Source: Acidipropionibacterium acidipropionici
GTDB lineage: Bacteria > Actinomycetota > Actinomycetes > Propionibacteriales > Propionibacteriaceae
Direction of reading: 5' to 3'
Assembly: GCF_001441165.1 (NCBI RefSeq)
Contig: NZ_CP013126.1
Location: forward strand, 2,447,551 to 2,511,550
DNA: 64,000 bases
Below the pieces are notes generated by a model. The model was not told the DNA's origin. It ran no database searches and was given only the letters and a program-made list of their open reading frames with translations. A program made the translations under genes and the position numbers. How positions within the stretch are numbered: position 1 is the stretch's first letter; every line of letters begins with the position of its first letter. Below, piece after piece: positions 1-9,192 of this stretch.

Positions 1-495
1 GTGCAGTTCCTGCCCAAGCGGTGGTTCACCCCGATCGTGCTGGTGGTGATCATCGGCGTCGGCATCTTCACCTGGCGGCGGCCCACGATGGGGCTGGTGA
101 ACCGGGTCCGCCACCACGGTGCTGCCCGGTACCTGCGACTGGCCGGCATCGGAGCCCTGATCGGCGTCTACGACGGCGCCGTCGGCCCGGGCACCGGCAC
201 CTTCTTCGTCATCTGCCTGGTCGCCGTGATCGGCTACGGCTTCCTCGAGGCCTCGGCCCTGGCCAAGCTCGCGAACCTGGCCACCAACGCCGGCGCCATC
301 GCGGTGTTCTGGGCGCACGGCGTCATCTGGTGGAGGGTCGGCCTGGTGATGGCCCTGGCCAATCTCACCGGTGGCTGGATCGGGGCTCGCACCGCGGTGC
401 GCCACGGCAGCGGCTTCGTGCGGAAGGTCTTCCTGGTCACGGTGATCGGACTGGGCGTCAAGCTGGCCCACGACACCATCATTCAATTCACGTGA
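1..495 (+). CDS. Sulfite exporter TauE/SafE family permease, 3' part
   Basis: C-terminal 164 residues of a TSUP (TauE/SafE) membrane permease, a family that moves sulfite, sulfoacetate or other small anions across the cytoplasmic membrane. The stretch shows four to five hydrophobic segments and the glycine-rich family signature GPGTGTFF (about residue 61), followed by a KLANLATN segment typical of the second TSUP repeat. The frame is open from base 1, and the first codon (GTG) probably lies inside the gene, since full-length members are about 250 residues with two repeats. The substrate cannot be told from this fragment. The stop at 493-495 is followed by an opposing gene, so the two genes are convergent. 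Confidence 0.8.
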   Translation: MQFLPKRWFTPIVLVVIIGVGIFTWRRPTMGLVNRVRHHGAARYLRLAGIGALIGVYDGAVGPGTGTFFVICLVAVIGYGFLEASALAKLANLATNAGAIAVFWAHGVIWWRVGLVMALANLTGGWIGARTAVRHGSGFVRKVFLVTVIGLGVKLAHDTIIQFT

Positions 496-521
496 GCGTC
501 CGGTTCACACCGACCGGGCGA

Positions 522-1481
522 TCACACCCATCCTGGCCAGGCGGGCAGGCCCGAGCCGTAGGCCCGCAGCTGTGCCGCCTGGTCGGCCATCGCGGGGATC
601 GCCGTCGATCGCGCGGGCCCGGGGGTCGCGGCGACCACCCGGCCGTGGCCGGCCAGAACCCCGAGCTCCAGGGAGACCCACAGCTCGCGGGTGGATGCGG
701 GCGTCGACGGGGTGGCCGGCATCTGGTACCCGGGCAGCGCCGGGGTCGGGGAGGCCGAGGCCTGTCTCAGGTCCTGGCGCAGCCGGGCCCGCTGGATCTC
801 GACGGCGTCGAGCCGGGCCGCCCCGGTGGCGTGCAGGGGGTCGGAGGAGGGGAGCCGCCCGACCCCCCACTCCAGGCCGGCCACCAGGGCGTTGAGCCGT
901 GACAGCAGCACCTGGCGCGCATCGGTGAGGGTCTCGACGGGCAGCGTCATCGGGTGCGCGTCCCCCTGAGTCGGCGGCGCCCCCTGGCCGCTCACCCCGG
1001 AGGCGAAGACCGACAGCGAGGCCCACAGCAGGGCCTCGCCGGGGGTCTCGGCCGCACCGGCGTCGGCGAGGTACTGGCCGGCGGCCGCCTTCTCGTCGGT
1101 GAGGAGCTGGGCGAGCGATGGCGGCGACGCCGAGGAGGGTGAGGGGCTCGGGGTGATGACCGGCTCGGAGTCGGCGTTCTGGCCGCCCAGCGGATCGGCC
1201 TGGGCGAGCACCCCGGCATGGAGGGTGTGGATCCGGGCCACGGCGGCCAGCAGCGCGGCCACCGAGCCGGTCGCCGCGGCCGCGGCCCGCTTCGCGGTGG
1301 CCGCCAGCTCGGACTCGGCGTTGAGAGCGGCGCGGCGCCGCGGGGTGATGGTGATCGTCGGGGACTCCCTGGTGCCGGGGTCGATGATCGGGGAGACGGT
1401 GTAGCAGCCCGCGGCTCCGATCCCGATGAGCCCGGCCCCCGCGATGAGGATGCCGCGTCTGCTCGGGAGTCCGAAAGTCAT
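522..1481 (-). CDS. Putative lipoprotein with ferritin-like (DUF4439-type) domain
   Basis: A 319-residue secreted lipoprotein candidate. The N-terminus has a twin-arginine-like SRRGILIAGAG stretch and a lipobox ending GAAGC (Cys about residue 26), so it should be exported and lipid-anchored. The rest is alanine-rich and helical, and its C-terminal half resembles the DUF4439 ferritin-like domain. Genes of that family sit next to rimP/nusA in other actinobacteria, for example Mycobacterium, and this context supports the call. Its function is not established. The ATG lies 6 bases after a TACCCT hexamer, so the mRNA is probably leaderless. It is divergent from rimP. The domain assignment is tentative; the lipoprotein call is firmer. 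Confidence 0.65.
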   Translation of the reverse strand: MTFGLPSRRGILIAGAGLIGIGAAGCYTVSPIIDPGTRESPTITITPRRRAALNAESELAATAKRAAAAATGSVAALLAAVARIHTLHAGVLAQADPLGGQNADSEPVITPSPSPSSASPPSLAQLLTDEKAAAGQYLADAGAAETPGEALLWASLSVFASGVSGQGAPPTQGDAHPMTLPVETLTDARQVLLSRLNALVAGLEWGVGRLPSSDPLHATGAARLDAVEIQRARLRQDLRQASASPTPALPGYQMPATPSTPASTRELWVSLELGVLAGHGRVVAATPGPARSTAIPAMADQAAQLRAYGSGLPAWPGWV

Positions 1482-1493
1482 GGTCTCAGGGTA
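1482..1493 (-). promoter_or_regulatory. Leaderless-type promoter of the lipoprotein gene
   Basis: TACCCT at 1493-1488 (minus strand) is separated by six bases from the ATG at 1481, so transcription should begin at or next to the start codon. No Shine-Dalgarno sequence is present. Confidence 0.6.
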
Positions 1494-1566
1494 TCGGCAA
1501 CGGCGATCCGCGGATCATCTCCTAGACTGGCCCCACAACCGACACCACAACAGGACGAGGCGAGGG

Positions 1567-2082
1567 ATGAACGAGAATCAGCTCAGCGGCCTGATCGAAC
1601 CGCTGCTGTCCCAGCTCGGCATGGAGCTCGAGAAGCTGGACGTGGTTCGAGCGGGCCGTAGGAGCCTGCTGCGGATCACCGTCGACGGCGACGGTGCCGA
1701 CGGCCACGGGCCGGGCCTCGATGAGATCGGGGAGGCGACCTCGGAGATCTCCAGGGCCCTCGACGAGTCCGATGCCACGGGCAGCGCCCCCTACACGCTC
1801 GAGGTGTCCTCCCGAGGTGTGTCGACCCCGCTCACCGAGCCCAAGCACTTCCGGCGCAACCAGGGCCGGCTGCTGGCGGTAACCGTCGACGAGGAGCCCC
1901 CCGTCGAGGGGCGGATCGTCGCCTCCGACGACACCACGGTGACCCTCGAGGTGCCCGCGCCCGGCTCGAAGCCGCACAGACCGCTCACGCAGACCCGTGA
2001 GATCTCCCTCGACCGGGTCCGGCGCGCCGTCGTCCAGGTCGAGATGAACCGCAAGCCCGCTGTGACCGATGAGGAGAACTGA
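1567..2082 (+). CDS. rimP: Ribosome maturation factor RimP
   Basis: A 171-residue protein of the RimP (YhbC/DUF150) family, needed for late 30S subunit maturation. The N-terminal domain begins [20 protein letters not shown] and carries the family segment [12 protein letters not shown] (the 'EVSSPG' motif, with Arg for Pro). The SH3-like C-terminal domain follows. I chose the ATG at 1567 because it follows the purine-rich stretch GAGGCGAGGG and gives the normal N-terminus; an in-frame ATG at 1426 would run back into the divergent promoter region. A candidate -10, TAGACT, lies at 1523-1528. It is the first gene of the rimP-nusA-ylxR-infB operon, and the nusA ATG follows its stop by one base. 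Confidence 0.93.
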   Translation: MNENQLSGLIEPLLSQLGMELEKLDVVRAGRRSLLRITVDGDGADGHGPGLDEIGEATSEISRALDESDATGSAPYTLEVSSRGVSTPLTEPKHFRRNQGRLLAVTVDEEPPVEGRIVASDDTTVTLEVPAPGSKPHRPLTQTREISLDRVRRAVVQVEMNRKPAVTDEEN

Positions 2083-2083
2083 G

Positions 2084-3061
2084 ATGGATATCGACCTGGC
2101 TGCACTGCGCATGATCGAGCGGGACAAGGAGATCTCGCTGGACTACCTCATCGACACCTTGGAGGACGCCCTCCTCAACGCCTACACCAAGACCGACCAT
2201 CCGGTGCGTGACGCCCGGATCGAGCTGGACCGCAAGTCCGGCAATGTGGCGGTGATGGTGCCGGAGAAGGACGAGGAGGGCACCGTCATCGGCTGGTACG
2301 ACGGCACGCCCAGCGACTTCGGCCGGGTGGCGGCGTCCACGGCCCGTCAGGTGATCTTCCAGCGGCTGCGCGAGGCCGAGGACGAGCAGAAGTTCGGCCA
2401 GTTCTCGGCCGTCGAGGGGGACGTCATCACCGGTGTCGTCCAGCAGTCCTACCGGGACAACCGGACGGTGCGCGTCGACCTCGGCTCGATGGAGGCGATC
2501 ATGCCCCCCGCCGAGCAGGTCCCCGGTGAGCAGTACACCCACGGGCGCCGCCTGAGGGTCTACGTGGTCGCGGTGCGCAAGGAGATGCGCGGGCCCCAGG
2601 TGATCGTCTCGCGCACCCACCCCAACCTGGTGCGCAAGCTCTTCGCCCTGGAGGTTCCCGAGATCGAGCAGGGGGTCGTCGAGATCAAGGCCCTGGCCAG
2701 GGAGGCCGGGCATCGCTCGAAGATCGCCGTCGTCTCCCACAATGCCGACGTGTCCGCCAAGGGCGCATGCATCGGACCGATGGGCCAGCGGGTCCGCGCC
2801 GTGATGCACGAGCTGGATGAGGAGAAGATCGACATCATCGACTGGTCGGAGGACCCGGCCACCTTCGTGGGGGCCGCACTGTCCCCGGCGAAGGTCAAGC
2901 AGGTCACCGTGCTGGACGCCGACGCCCGGACCACCCGCGCGATCGTCCCGGACTACCAGCTCTCCCTGGCCATCGGACGGGAGGGCCAGAACGCCAGGCT
3001 GGCGGCCCGCCTCACCGGATGGCGGATCGACATCCGCCCCGACACCCCCTCCCAGGAGTGA
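2084..3061 (+). CDS. nusA: Transcription termination/antitermination protein NusA
   Basis: A 325-residue NusA, which binds RNA polymerase and nascent RNA and modulates pausing, termination and antitermination. In order it shows the N-terminal polymerase-binding domain (about 1-105), an S1 domain (about 110-180) and two KH domains, the last ending near [20 protein letters not shown]. This is the short actinobacterial form without C-terminal acidic repeats. The ATG at 2084 is chosen because it lies immediately downstream of the rimP stop, after GAGGAGAACTG, and gives the standard start [17 protein letters not shown]. It is translationally coupled to rimP, and ylxR follows after five bases. Confidence 0.96.
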   Translation: MDIDLAALRMIERDKEISLDYLIDTLEDALLNAYTKTDHPVRDARIELDRKSGNVAVMVPEKDEEGTVIGWYDGTPSDFGRVAASTARQVIFQRLREAEDEQKFGQFSAVEGDVITGVVQQSYRDNRTVRVDLGSMEAIMPPAEQVPGEQYTHGRRLRVYVVAVRKEMRGPQVIVSRTHPNLVRKLFALEVPEIEQGVVEIKALAREAGHRSKIAVVSHNADVSAKGACIGPMGQRVRAVMHELDEEKIDIIDWSEDPATFVGAALSPAKVKQVTVLDADARTTRAIVPDYQLSLAIGREGQNARLAARLTGWRIDIRPDTPSQE

Positions 3062-3066
3062 TCCGG

Positions 3067-3333
3067 ATGGCGCGCCCGACCCGGCCGGTGCGCACCTGCG
3101 TCGGCTGCAGGGGCACCGGGGACCCGGCCACCATGGTGCGATTCGTCCTCGATGGGGACCGCGTCGTGCTGGACCCGGACTCCCGGGCCCCGGGCCGCGG
3201 CGCCCACCTCCACCCGGACCCGGAATGCTGGCGGGGCGCGGTGCGAGGGGGCTTCGCGAGGTCCTTCCGGAGGCGGATCACCGTCCAGACGCCCCGGGTC
3301 GACTGGCTGCCCGATCCGGCGAATTGGGCTTGA
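3067..3333 (+). CDS. YlxR family RNA-binding protein (DUF448)
   Basis: An 88-residue basic protein of the YlxR/DUF448 family. It has the family N-terminus RPVRTCVGCRGTGDP with the CxxC pair and the PGRGAHLHPDPECW segment. The family occurs between nusA and infB in most bacteria and is thought to bind RNA; in Firmicutes, links to RNase P and to nucleoid-associated regulation have been reported. The ATG at 3067 follows the nusA stop by five bases. The end of the gene also carries what looks like the infB promoter. Family membership is clear; the molecular role is not. Confidence 0.9.
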   Translation: MARPTRPVRTCVGCRGTGDPATMVRFVLDGDRVVLDPDSRAPGRGAHLHPDPECWRGAVRGGFARSFRRRITVQTPRVDWLPDPANWA

Positions 3334-3352
3334 TCACCGATTTCGGTAGAAT
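3324..3352 (+). promoter_or_regulatory. Candidate infB promoter
   Basis: TTGGGC (3324-3329) and TAGAAT (3347-3352) are 17 bases apart, straddling the ylxR stop. Transcription would start near 3359, giving an infB leader of about 175 nt, so infB probably has its own transcript besides operon read-through. Confidence 0.5.
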
Positions 3353-3403
3353 ATCGGGCGCATGTCCGCCGGAGGTACCGGTGGCCTCACCGATCTATGC
3401 GTT

Positions 3404-3421
3404 CCCCCGCGTCTGCGGGGG
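3404..3421 (+). other. Hairpin in the infB leader
   Basis: A 7-bp GC stem (CCCCCGC / GCGGGGG) with the loop GTCT lies in the 5' leader of infB. There is no U-tract. It could attenuate, pause or stabilise the leader; no function can be assigned from sequence. Confidence 0.5.
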
Positions 3422-3532
3422 GCTGACAAGAAAGTGAGCAGACGCTCATGAACACTCGATGAGTACGCATCAATGAGCATTCTCAGCATCTAGTCGGCCC
3501 GAGCCGAGCACGGCCGGGCCCGAAGGAGAGTA

Positions 3533-6532
3533 GTGGCCAAGGTCCGTGTCTATGAGCTCGCGAAGGAGCTCGGACTGACAAGCAAGCAGCTTCTGGGGAA
3601 GCTGGGCGATATGGGCGAATTCGTCCGTTCGGCCTCCTCAACGATCGAGGCGCCGGTGGTCCGGCGGGTCCGTGACCAGCTGTCGCCTCAGAACGGCGGC
3701 TCCGCCGCCAGGCCGAGCGGTAAGACCGCACCCGCCGGCACCGACGAGACGGCGGCCGCCAAGGGATCCGCGGCCCGGCAGTCGCCCCGTCCCGGGCCCC
3801 GCAAGGCGCCCGTGCCGGGTCCCCGTCCGACCCCCCGCTCGGTGAAGCCGGGCGGTTTCAGCGCCGCGCCGACCGAGTCCTCGGCCGCGCGCACCAGCTC
3901 GACCCCGCGTCCCGGGCTGATGAAGCCCGGGCCGAAGCCCGGCGCTCAGAACCGTTCCTCCTCCGCGAGGACCGAGAAGCCCGAGAGCCGGGAGCACACC
4001 CCGCGCACCGGTGGTCAGAGCAAGGAGTCGACGCGTCGCGAGAGCGGTGCGCCGCGTCCGTCCTCGAACGCCCCCAAGCCGGGCGCCGGTGGCAGGCCCC
4101 AGACCCCCGGGGCTCACCAGCGCAAGCAGGGTCCGACCCCCGGCCCTCGTCCCGGCGCGCCGCGTCCGGGAGCCTCTGGCGGCCTGCCCTCGGGCCCCAG
4201 GCCCACTCCCGCCAAGCCCGGTGCCAGGCGCTCCGGCGGGCCGCGCCCGGGCAACAACCCGTTCGCGTCCAGCCAGGGCATGGGCCAGGGACGTCGTCGC
4301 TCCGAGCAGGGCGGCGGTCCCCGTCCCGGCGCCGGGCAGCGCCGTGAGGGCGCTCCCCGTCCCGGTGGCGATCGGATGCCCCGTCCCGGAGGCACCTCCG
4401 GAATGCCGCGTCCCAACCCCGCCATGATGCCGAAGCATCAGAACAAGGAGATCGGCCATGTGGCCGGCGGTGGCCGTCCCGGCGGTCGCGGCGGTCGTGG
4501 CGGTCGCGGCGGCGGCCCGAACCGCGGTGGCGGTTTCGGCGGCGGCGGTTTCGGCGGTGGTCCTCGTGGCCCGGTCGGCGGCGGTCGTGGAGGCCGCGGC
4601 GGACGCGGCACCCAGGGTGCCTTCGGTCGCGGAGGCGCAGGAGGTCGCCGTGGTCGCAAGTCCCGCAAGCAGCGCAGGCAGGAGTTCGACGAGATGCAGG
4701 CGCCGCTGGTCGGCGGCGTGCGCGTCCGCAAGGGCAACGGACAGGCCGTCCGGCTGCGCCGCGGCGCCTCGTTGACCGATCTGGCGGAGAAGATCAATGC
4801 CGAGCCGGCGCAGCTGGTGCAGGTGCTGTTCAACCTCGGTGAGATGGTCACGGCCACCCAGTCGGTGCCCGATGAAACCCTCGAGATCCTCGGCAACGAG
4901 CTGGACTACAAGATTCAGGTCGTCTCTCCCGAGGACGAGGACCGCGAGCTCCTGGAGTCCTTCGACGTCGAGTTCGGCGAGAACGAGGGAGGCGAGGAGG
5001 ACCTCGCACCGCGTCCGCCGGTCGTCACCGTGATGGGCCACGTCGATCACGGCAAGACCAAGCTGCTGGACACCCTGCGCCATTCCCATGTGGTGGAGCG
5101 GGAGGCCGGTGGCATCACCCAGGCCATCGGCGCCTACCAGGTCGAGACCGAGGTCGACGGGGACGATCGCAAGATCACCTTCATCGACACCCCGGGTCAC
5201 GAGGCGTTCACCGCCATGCGTGCCCGTGGCGCCCAGTCCACCGATATCGCGGTGCTGGTCGTCGCGGCCGATGACGGCGTCATGCCGCAGACCGTCGAGG
5301 CTCTCAACCACGCCAAGGCGGCCGATGTGCCGATCGTGGTCGCGGTGAACAAGATCGACAAGCCGGGAGCCGATCCGGACAAGGTGCGCGGTCAGCTCAC
5401 CGAGTACGGACTGGTGCCCGAGGAGTACGGCGGCGACACGATGTTCGTCAACGTCTCCGCGAAGACCGGTGAGGGGCTGGACAGGCTGCTCGAGGCGATC
5501 GTGCTGACCGCCGACGCGGCCCTGGGCCTGCGCGCCAACCCGGACATGCCTGCCCAGGGCGTCGCCATCGAGGCGCACCTCGACAAGGGCCGTGGCCCGG
5601 TGGCCACCGCGCTCATCCAGCGCGGCACGCTGCACATCGGGGACTCGATCGTCGCCGGATCGGCGTACGGACGTGTCCGTGCGCTCATCAACGACAAGAG
5701 CGAGAACGTCGAGTTCGCCGCTCCGTCGGATCCGGTGCAGGTGCTCGGCCTCACCTCGGTGCCGGGAGCCGGCGACAACTTCCTGGTTGTCGAGGACGAC
5801 CGGATGGCCCGTCAGATCGCGGAGAAGAGGGAGGCGCGGATGCGCGCCGCCCAGCAGGCGAAGTCGTCGCGTCGCAAGACCCTCGACGAGCTCTTCGATC
5901 AGCTCGAGAAGGGCGAGACGCAGGAGCTGCTGCTCATTCTCAAGGGCGACGGCGCCGGTTCGGTGGAGGCCCTCGAGGACGCTCTGGCGAAGATCGACGT
6001 CGGCGACGAGGTGGATCTGCGGGTCATCGACCGCGGTGTCGGTGCGATCACCGAGACCAACGTCTCCCTGGCCGCCGCCTCGAAGGCCGTCATCATCGGC
6101 TTCAACGTGCGCCCCACGGCCCACGCCGCCAAGATGGCCGACGAGGAGAACGTCGACATCCGCTACTACTCGGTCATCTACGATGCGATCGACGAGATCG
6201 AGGCGGCCCTCAGGGGCATGCTCAAGCCCATCTACGAGGAGAAGACCCTGGGCACCGCGGAGATCCGCCAGATCTTCCGGTCCTCCAAGGTCGGCAACAT
6301 CGCGGGCTGCATGGTCACCGACGGCACCATCCGCCGGCACGCCAAGACCCGCGTGGTGCGCGACGGTGTGGTGATCTCCGAGACCGAGATCAACACCCTG
6401 CAGCGCGAGAAGGACGCCGTCACCGAGGTGCGGGAAGGGTTCGAGTGCGGCCTCACGCTCGCGAACTACTCCGACATCCACATCGGCGACGAGCTCCAGT
6501 GCTACGAGATGGTGGAGAAGCCCCGCGAGTGA
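3533..6532 (+). CDS. infB: Translation initiation factor IF-2
   Basis: A 999-residue IF-2, the GTPase that delivers initiator tRNA to the 30S subunit and promotes subunit joining. The N-terminal IF2N-like domain (about 1-55) is followed by a very long low-complexity Pro/Arg/Gly/Ser region (about 60-385). This includes an RGG-rich stretch near residues 315-370, a typical actinobacterial extension. A second IF2N domain (about 400-455) follows, then the G domain with GHVDHGK at 502-508, DTPGHE and NKID, and the C-terminal domains. The start is GTG at 3533, preceded by AAGGAGAG at 3523-3530. It ends just before a strong bidirectional terminator. Extensive antisense open frames across the GC-rich region are coding artefacts. 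Confidence 0.97.
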   Translation: MAKVRVYELAKELGLTSKQLLGKLGDMGEFVRSASSTIEAPVVRRVRDQLSPQNGGSAARPSGKTAPAGTDETAAAKGSAARQSPRPGPRKAPVPGPRPTPRSVKPGGFSAAPTESSAARTSSTPRPGLMKPGPKPGAQNRSSSARTEKPESREHTPRTGGQSKESTRRESGAPRPSSNAPKPGAGGRPQTPGAHQRKQGPTPGPRPGAPRPGASGGLPSGPRPTPAKPGARRSGGPRPGNNPFASSQGMGQGRRRSEQGGGPRPGAGQRREGAPRPGGDRMPRPGGTSGMPRPNPAMMPKHQNKEIGHVAGGGRPGGRGGRGGRGGGPNRGGGFGGGGFGGGPRGPVGGGRGGRGGRGTQGAFGRGGAGGRRGRKSRKQRRQEFDEMQAPLVGGVRVRKGNGQAVRLRRGASLTDLAEKINAEPAQLVQVLFNLGEMVTATQSVPDETLEILGNELDYKIQVVSPEDEDRELLESFDVEFGENEGGEEDLAPRPPVVTVMGHVDHGKTKLLDTLRHSHVVEREAGGITQAIGAYQVETEVDGDDRKITFIDTPGHEAFTAMRARGAQSTDIAVLVVAADDGVMPQTVEALNHAKAADVPIVVAVNKIDKPGADPDKVRGQLTEYGLVPEEYGGDTMFVNVSAKTGEGLDRLLEAIVLTADAALGLRANPDMPAQGVAIEAHLDKGRGPVATALIQRGTLHIGDSIVAGSAYGRVRALINDKSENVEFAAPSDPVQVLGLTSVPGAGDNFLVVEDDRMARQIAEKREARMRAAQQAKSSRRKTLDELFDQLEKGETQELLLILKGDGAGSVEALEDALAKIDVGDEVDLRVIDRGVGAITETNVSLAAASKAVIIGFNVRPTAHAAKMADEENVDIRYYSVIYDAIDEIEAALRGMLKPIYEEKTLGTAEIRQIFRSSKVGNIAGCMVTDGTIRRHAKTRVVRDGVVISETEINTLQREKDAVTEVREGFECGLTLANYSDIHIGDELQCYEMVEKPRE

Positions 6533-6571
6533 TCGCGTAGGAATCAACACCGCGAGTGATCGCGTGTGGAT

Positions 6572-6605
6572 CGATGCCCCGTCCTCCCCGGAGGACGGGG
6601 CATCG
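6572..6605. terminator. Bidirectional terminator between infB and the UbiB-like gene
   Basis: A perfect 15-bp inverted repeat (arms CGATGCCCCGTCCTC and its complement, loop CCCG) sits between the converging infB and ubiB-like genes. It lacks a long U-tract, as is usual for high-GC actinobacterial terminators. Confidence 0.75.
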
Positions 6606-6610
6606 TCGTC

Positions 6611-8617
6611 TCATCGCCGTGACGCCACGAAGATGCGGATCAGCACCCGCAGCGCCAGCACCACCCCGATGAGCAGCAGCCCTGTGCCCAGCAGGGTGAA
6701 CAGCCCGATCCGTTCGGAGACCCGCGGCCCCCACCGGTCGGCGATCAGCAGGGCGACCGAGGCGACGGTGGCCGTCGAGGCCAGGATCGTCATCATCGTC
6801 AGATGCACCAGGGAGGACAGCCAGGCGCGGTCGTCGGGGTGGTCGAGAATCCGGATCCGGGCCGCCAGCCGCCCCTGCTCCGCCTGACCGACGAGGCGGC
6901 CGAGCTGTCGGGGCATCCGGCGCAGCACCGGCATATTGGACGCCACGCTGCGGCCCATCGCCGCCTTCACCCCGTCGGCCGTCATGCCGGCGCCGAGCAC
7001 CTCGGCGCCGCTTCCACGGGCCAGCTCGATGAGGTCGGCGTCGGGATCGAGGAGCGCGACCGTCGCCTCGGCGGTGGCCAGGCATCGGAAGGCGGCCGCC
7101 AGCTGCGGGGGCACGCTGAATCCGTGGCCGATGACCAGGGCCATCAGATCGTTGACGGTCCGGGCCATGTCTGTCGGCCCTGCGCTGAGCCGGGTGAGCA
7201 GCGTCCCGACCTCGCGCTCCAGGCCGCGCTCGCGGGAGGGGGCAAGATCCTCGGGGCGGCCGAGCAGCTCCACGAGGCAGTCGGTGGCTCCCTGGGAGTC
7301 GTTGTTCGACAGGGCGGCCAGCAGCATCACCAGGCAGCTGCGGGAGACGTCGTCGAGGCGTCCCACCGATCCGAGATCGAGGATGACCAGCCGGTCGGTG
7401 CCGTCGAGCAGGACATTCCCGGGGTGGAGGTCGGCGTGGAAGATGCCCGTCACCAGGACCTCCTTCATCACCTGGGAGACCAGGACCTCTGCGAGCCTGC
7501 GGCGCTGCTCGGGGGTCAGCCGTGCGAGTTCGGCCGACGCCCGGGCCAGCGGGAGACCGTCGGCCCTCTCCATCACCAGGACCCTCCGGGTGGAGACCTC
7601 GCCGATGACGGCCGGGACGCTGATCGGCTCCTCTGTGGAGACGCCGGCGCGCACGGCCTGCGCGTTGGCCGCCTCGACCCGGTAGTCCAGCTCCTCCTCG
7701 AGGGAGGCGGCGAACCCGGCGACCAGACTGTCGAGGCCGATGCGGCGGGCCCAGCCGGCCGAGCGCATCAGACGGGCGCTGAGGATCGACAGGATGTCGA
7801 GGTCGGTGCGGATCTGGGCCTCGGCCCTGGGGCGCTGCACCTTGATCACGACCTCGCGCCCGCCGCGGTCGTCGGCCAGGCGGGCGGTGTGCACCTGCCC
7901 GACGGAGGCTGCCGCGACGGGGTCGTGCTCGATCCGGGAGACGATCTCGTCGGGAGGCCGGCCCCACTCCCTCCTGAGCACCGCCTCGGCCTGGGGCCAG
8001 GGCACCGGGGGGACGTCGGCGTGCAGGGCCGACAGTTCGGAGGCGAAGTCCTCGCCGATGAGATCGGGCCGGGTGGCGAGATTCTGGCCGAGTTTGACGA
8101 AGGTGGCGCCGCAGTCCTCCAGGGCCCGGCGCAGCGCCACCGCGACCCGGGACCGCTCGCCGGCGGACCGGCCGGCACGGCTGGAACCGAGGAATCCCGA
8201 CAGGCCGCGTCGGGTGAGGATCGCGGTGATTCTGGAGTACCGGCGCAACCGACGCCAGGCGGCCGGGAGGGTGCGCGAGACCCGCACCGGGCCCGGGATC
8301 GATCCGGCCGGTACCAGGACCTCCGCCAGCACCACGAGTGCCAGGCCGGCCACGAAGAGCCAGGCCACGGCCAGCAGTCCGACGACGCCGACGAGGACGG
8401 GGTCGACGATGGCGAGGTGGCGGTCGTCGATGAGTCCGGCGCGGTCACCGAGCCAGGTCAGCAGGGGAGGGTTGATGAGCAGCCAGATCAGGCCGAGCGC
8501 GAACGCGCGAGGCCAGGAGACCGCCACCGCGAGCGTGCGTCGCGTCATTGCGGCGATGAGAATCGCGACCAGGACCAAGGAGATCAGGGACCCCACGCCG
8601 ACGAGGAAGGAACTCAT
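6611..8617 (-). CDS. ABC1/AarF/UbiB family atypical kinase
   Basis: A 668-residue membrane protein of the UbiB/AarF/ADCK family of atypical protein-kinase-like ATPases, linked to isoprenoid-quinone metabolism and lipid homeostasis. Three hydrophobic segments at the N-terminus (about 2-24, 36-50, 70-100) precede the KLGQ motif (about 175). The catalytic-loop equivalent HADLHPGN (about 390) and the metal-binding ILDLGSVG follow. Two transmembrane segments close the protein, as in other members. I chose the ATG at 8617 because TAGCAT lies seven bases before it (leaderless); the ATG at 8626 would overlap that hexamer. The gene interrupts the usual infB-rbfA adjacency on the opposite strand. The substrate is unknown. 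Confidence 0.85.
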   Translation of the reverse strand: MSSFLVGVGSLISLVLVAILIAAMTRRTLAVAVSWPRAFALGLIWLLINPPLLTWLGDRAGLIDDRHLAIVDPVLVGVVGLLAVAWLFVAGLALVVLAEVLVPAGSIPGPVRVSRTLPAAWRRLRRYSRITAILTRRGLSGFLGSSRAGRSAGERSRVAVALRRALEDCGATFVKLGQNLATRPDLIGEDFASELSALHADVPPVPWPQAEAVLRREWGRPPDEIVSRIEHDPVAAASVGQVHTARLADDRGGREVVIKVQRPRAEAQIRTDLDILSILSARLMRSAGWARRIGLDSLVAGFAASLEEELDYRVEAANAQAVRAGVSTEEPISVPAVIGEVSTRRVLVMERADGLPLARASAELARLTPEQRRRLAEVLVSQVMKEVLVTGIFHADLHPGNVLLDGTDRLVILDLGSVGRLDDVSRSCLVMLLAALSNNDSQGATDCLVELLGRPEDLAPSRERGLEREVGTLLTRLSAGPTDMARTVNDLMALVIGHGFSVPPQLAAAFRCLATAEATVALLDPDADLIELARGSGAEVLGAGMTADGVKAAMGRSVASNMPVLRRMPRQLGRLVGQAEQGRLAARIRILDHPDDRAWLSSLVHLTMMTILASTATVASVALLIADRWGPRVSERIGLFTLLGTGLLLIGVVLALRVLIRIFVASRR

Positions 8618-8630
8618 GGCAGGCATGCTA
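8618..8630 (-). promoter_or_regulatory. Leaderless-type promoter of the UbiB-like gene
   Basis: TAGCAT at 8630-8625 (minus strand) is followed by seven bases and the ATG at 8617. This decides the start codon in favour of 8617 over 8626. Confidence 0.55.
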
Positions 8631-8748
8631 GGGGCCCCGGCGGGTCACGGTCCCGCCGTCGTGGCCACGACGGGGGTCGGTTGGGGGTAGCCTTGGGCGC
8701 CGATGCCCGGGCGCCAGAGCCGGTCCATCGAGGAGCTAGGAGATCATC

Positions 8749-9192
8749 ATGACCAACCCCCGTGTGGCCAAACTTGCCGATCAGATCAAGGTCGTCGTGG
8801 CCGGCACCCTCGAGCGCCGTGTCAAGGATCCCCGCCTTGGCTTCGTCACCATCACCGACGTCCGGCTCACCGGCGACTCCCGCGAGGCGACCCTCTTCTA
8901 CACGGCGATGGGGTCGGAGGCCGAGCAGGCCTCGACCGCCGCGGCGCTGGAATCCGCCAAGGGCATGCTGCGCTCCACCGTCGGGAAGCGTCTGGGGCTG
9001 CGCTACGCGCCGACCCTCACCTTCGTGCGCGACGCCACAGCCGAGACCGCCAAGTCCATCGAGGACCTGCTGGCCCGTGCCGCGGCCTCCGACGCGCAGG
9101 TCGCGGCACAGGCGGTCGGCGCCTCCCACGCGGGGGATGCCGACCCGTACCGGCACCGCGAGGACGAGGAGTCCGAGGACACCGAGTCCTGA
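8749..9192 (+). CDS. rbfA: 30S ribosome-binding factor RbfA
   Basis: A 147-residue RbfA, a KH-fold protein that binds the 30S subunit near 16S helix 1 during cold-sensitive maturation. The signature [20 protein letters not shown] and the central [15 protein letters not shown] are present, with a short acidic C-terminal tail ([10 protein letters not shown]). The start at 8749 follows AGGAGCTAGGAG. A candidate -10, TAGCCT, lies at 8688-8693, so the gene has its own promoter and is not simply expressed from infB. It converges on the dehydrogenase gene at the end of the polyol PTS operon with no gap, since the two stops are adjacent. Confidence 0.95.
   Translation: MTNPRVAKLADQIKVVVAGTLERRVKDPRLGFVTITDVRLTGDSREATLFYTAMGSEAEQASTAAALESAKGMLRSTVGKRLGLRYAPTLTFVRDATAETAKSIEDLLARAAASDAQVAAQAVGASHAGDADPYRHREDEESEDTES

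Noticed and set aside
3398-3425. Sequence in the infB leader (GTTCCCCCGCGTCTGCGGGG) resembles an actinobacterial type I-E CRISPR repeat.
   Set aside because: Only one copy, no second repeat or spacer within view, and no cas genes. Treated as a leader hairpin.
3638-6550. A long antisense open frame of about 970 codons opposite infB, and similar ones opposite pnp, RNase J and sdhA.
   Set aside because: High-GC coding artefacts: residue content is the mirror of the real gene's codon bias, with no start signals or domains.
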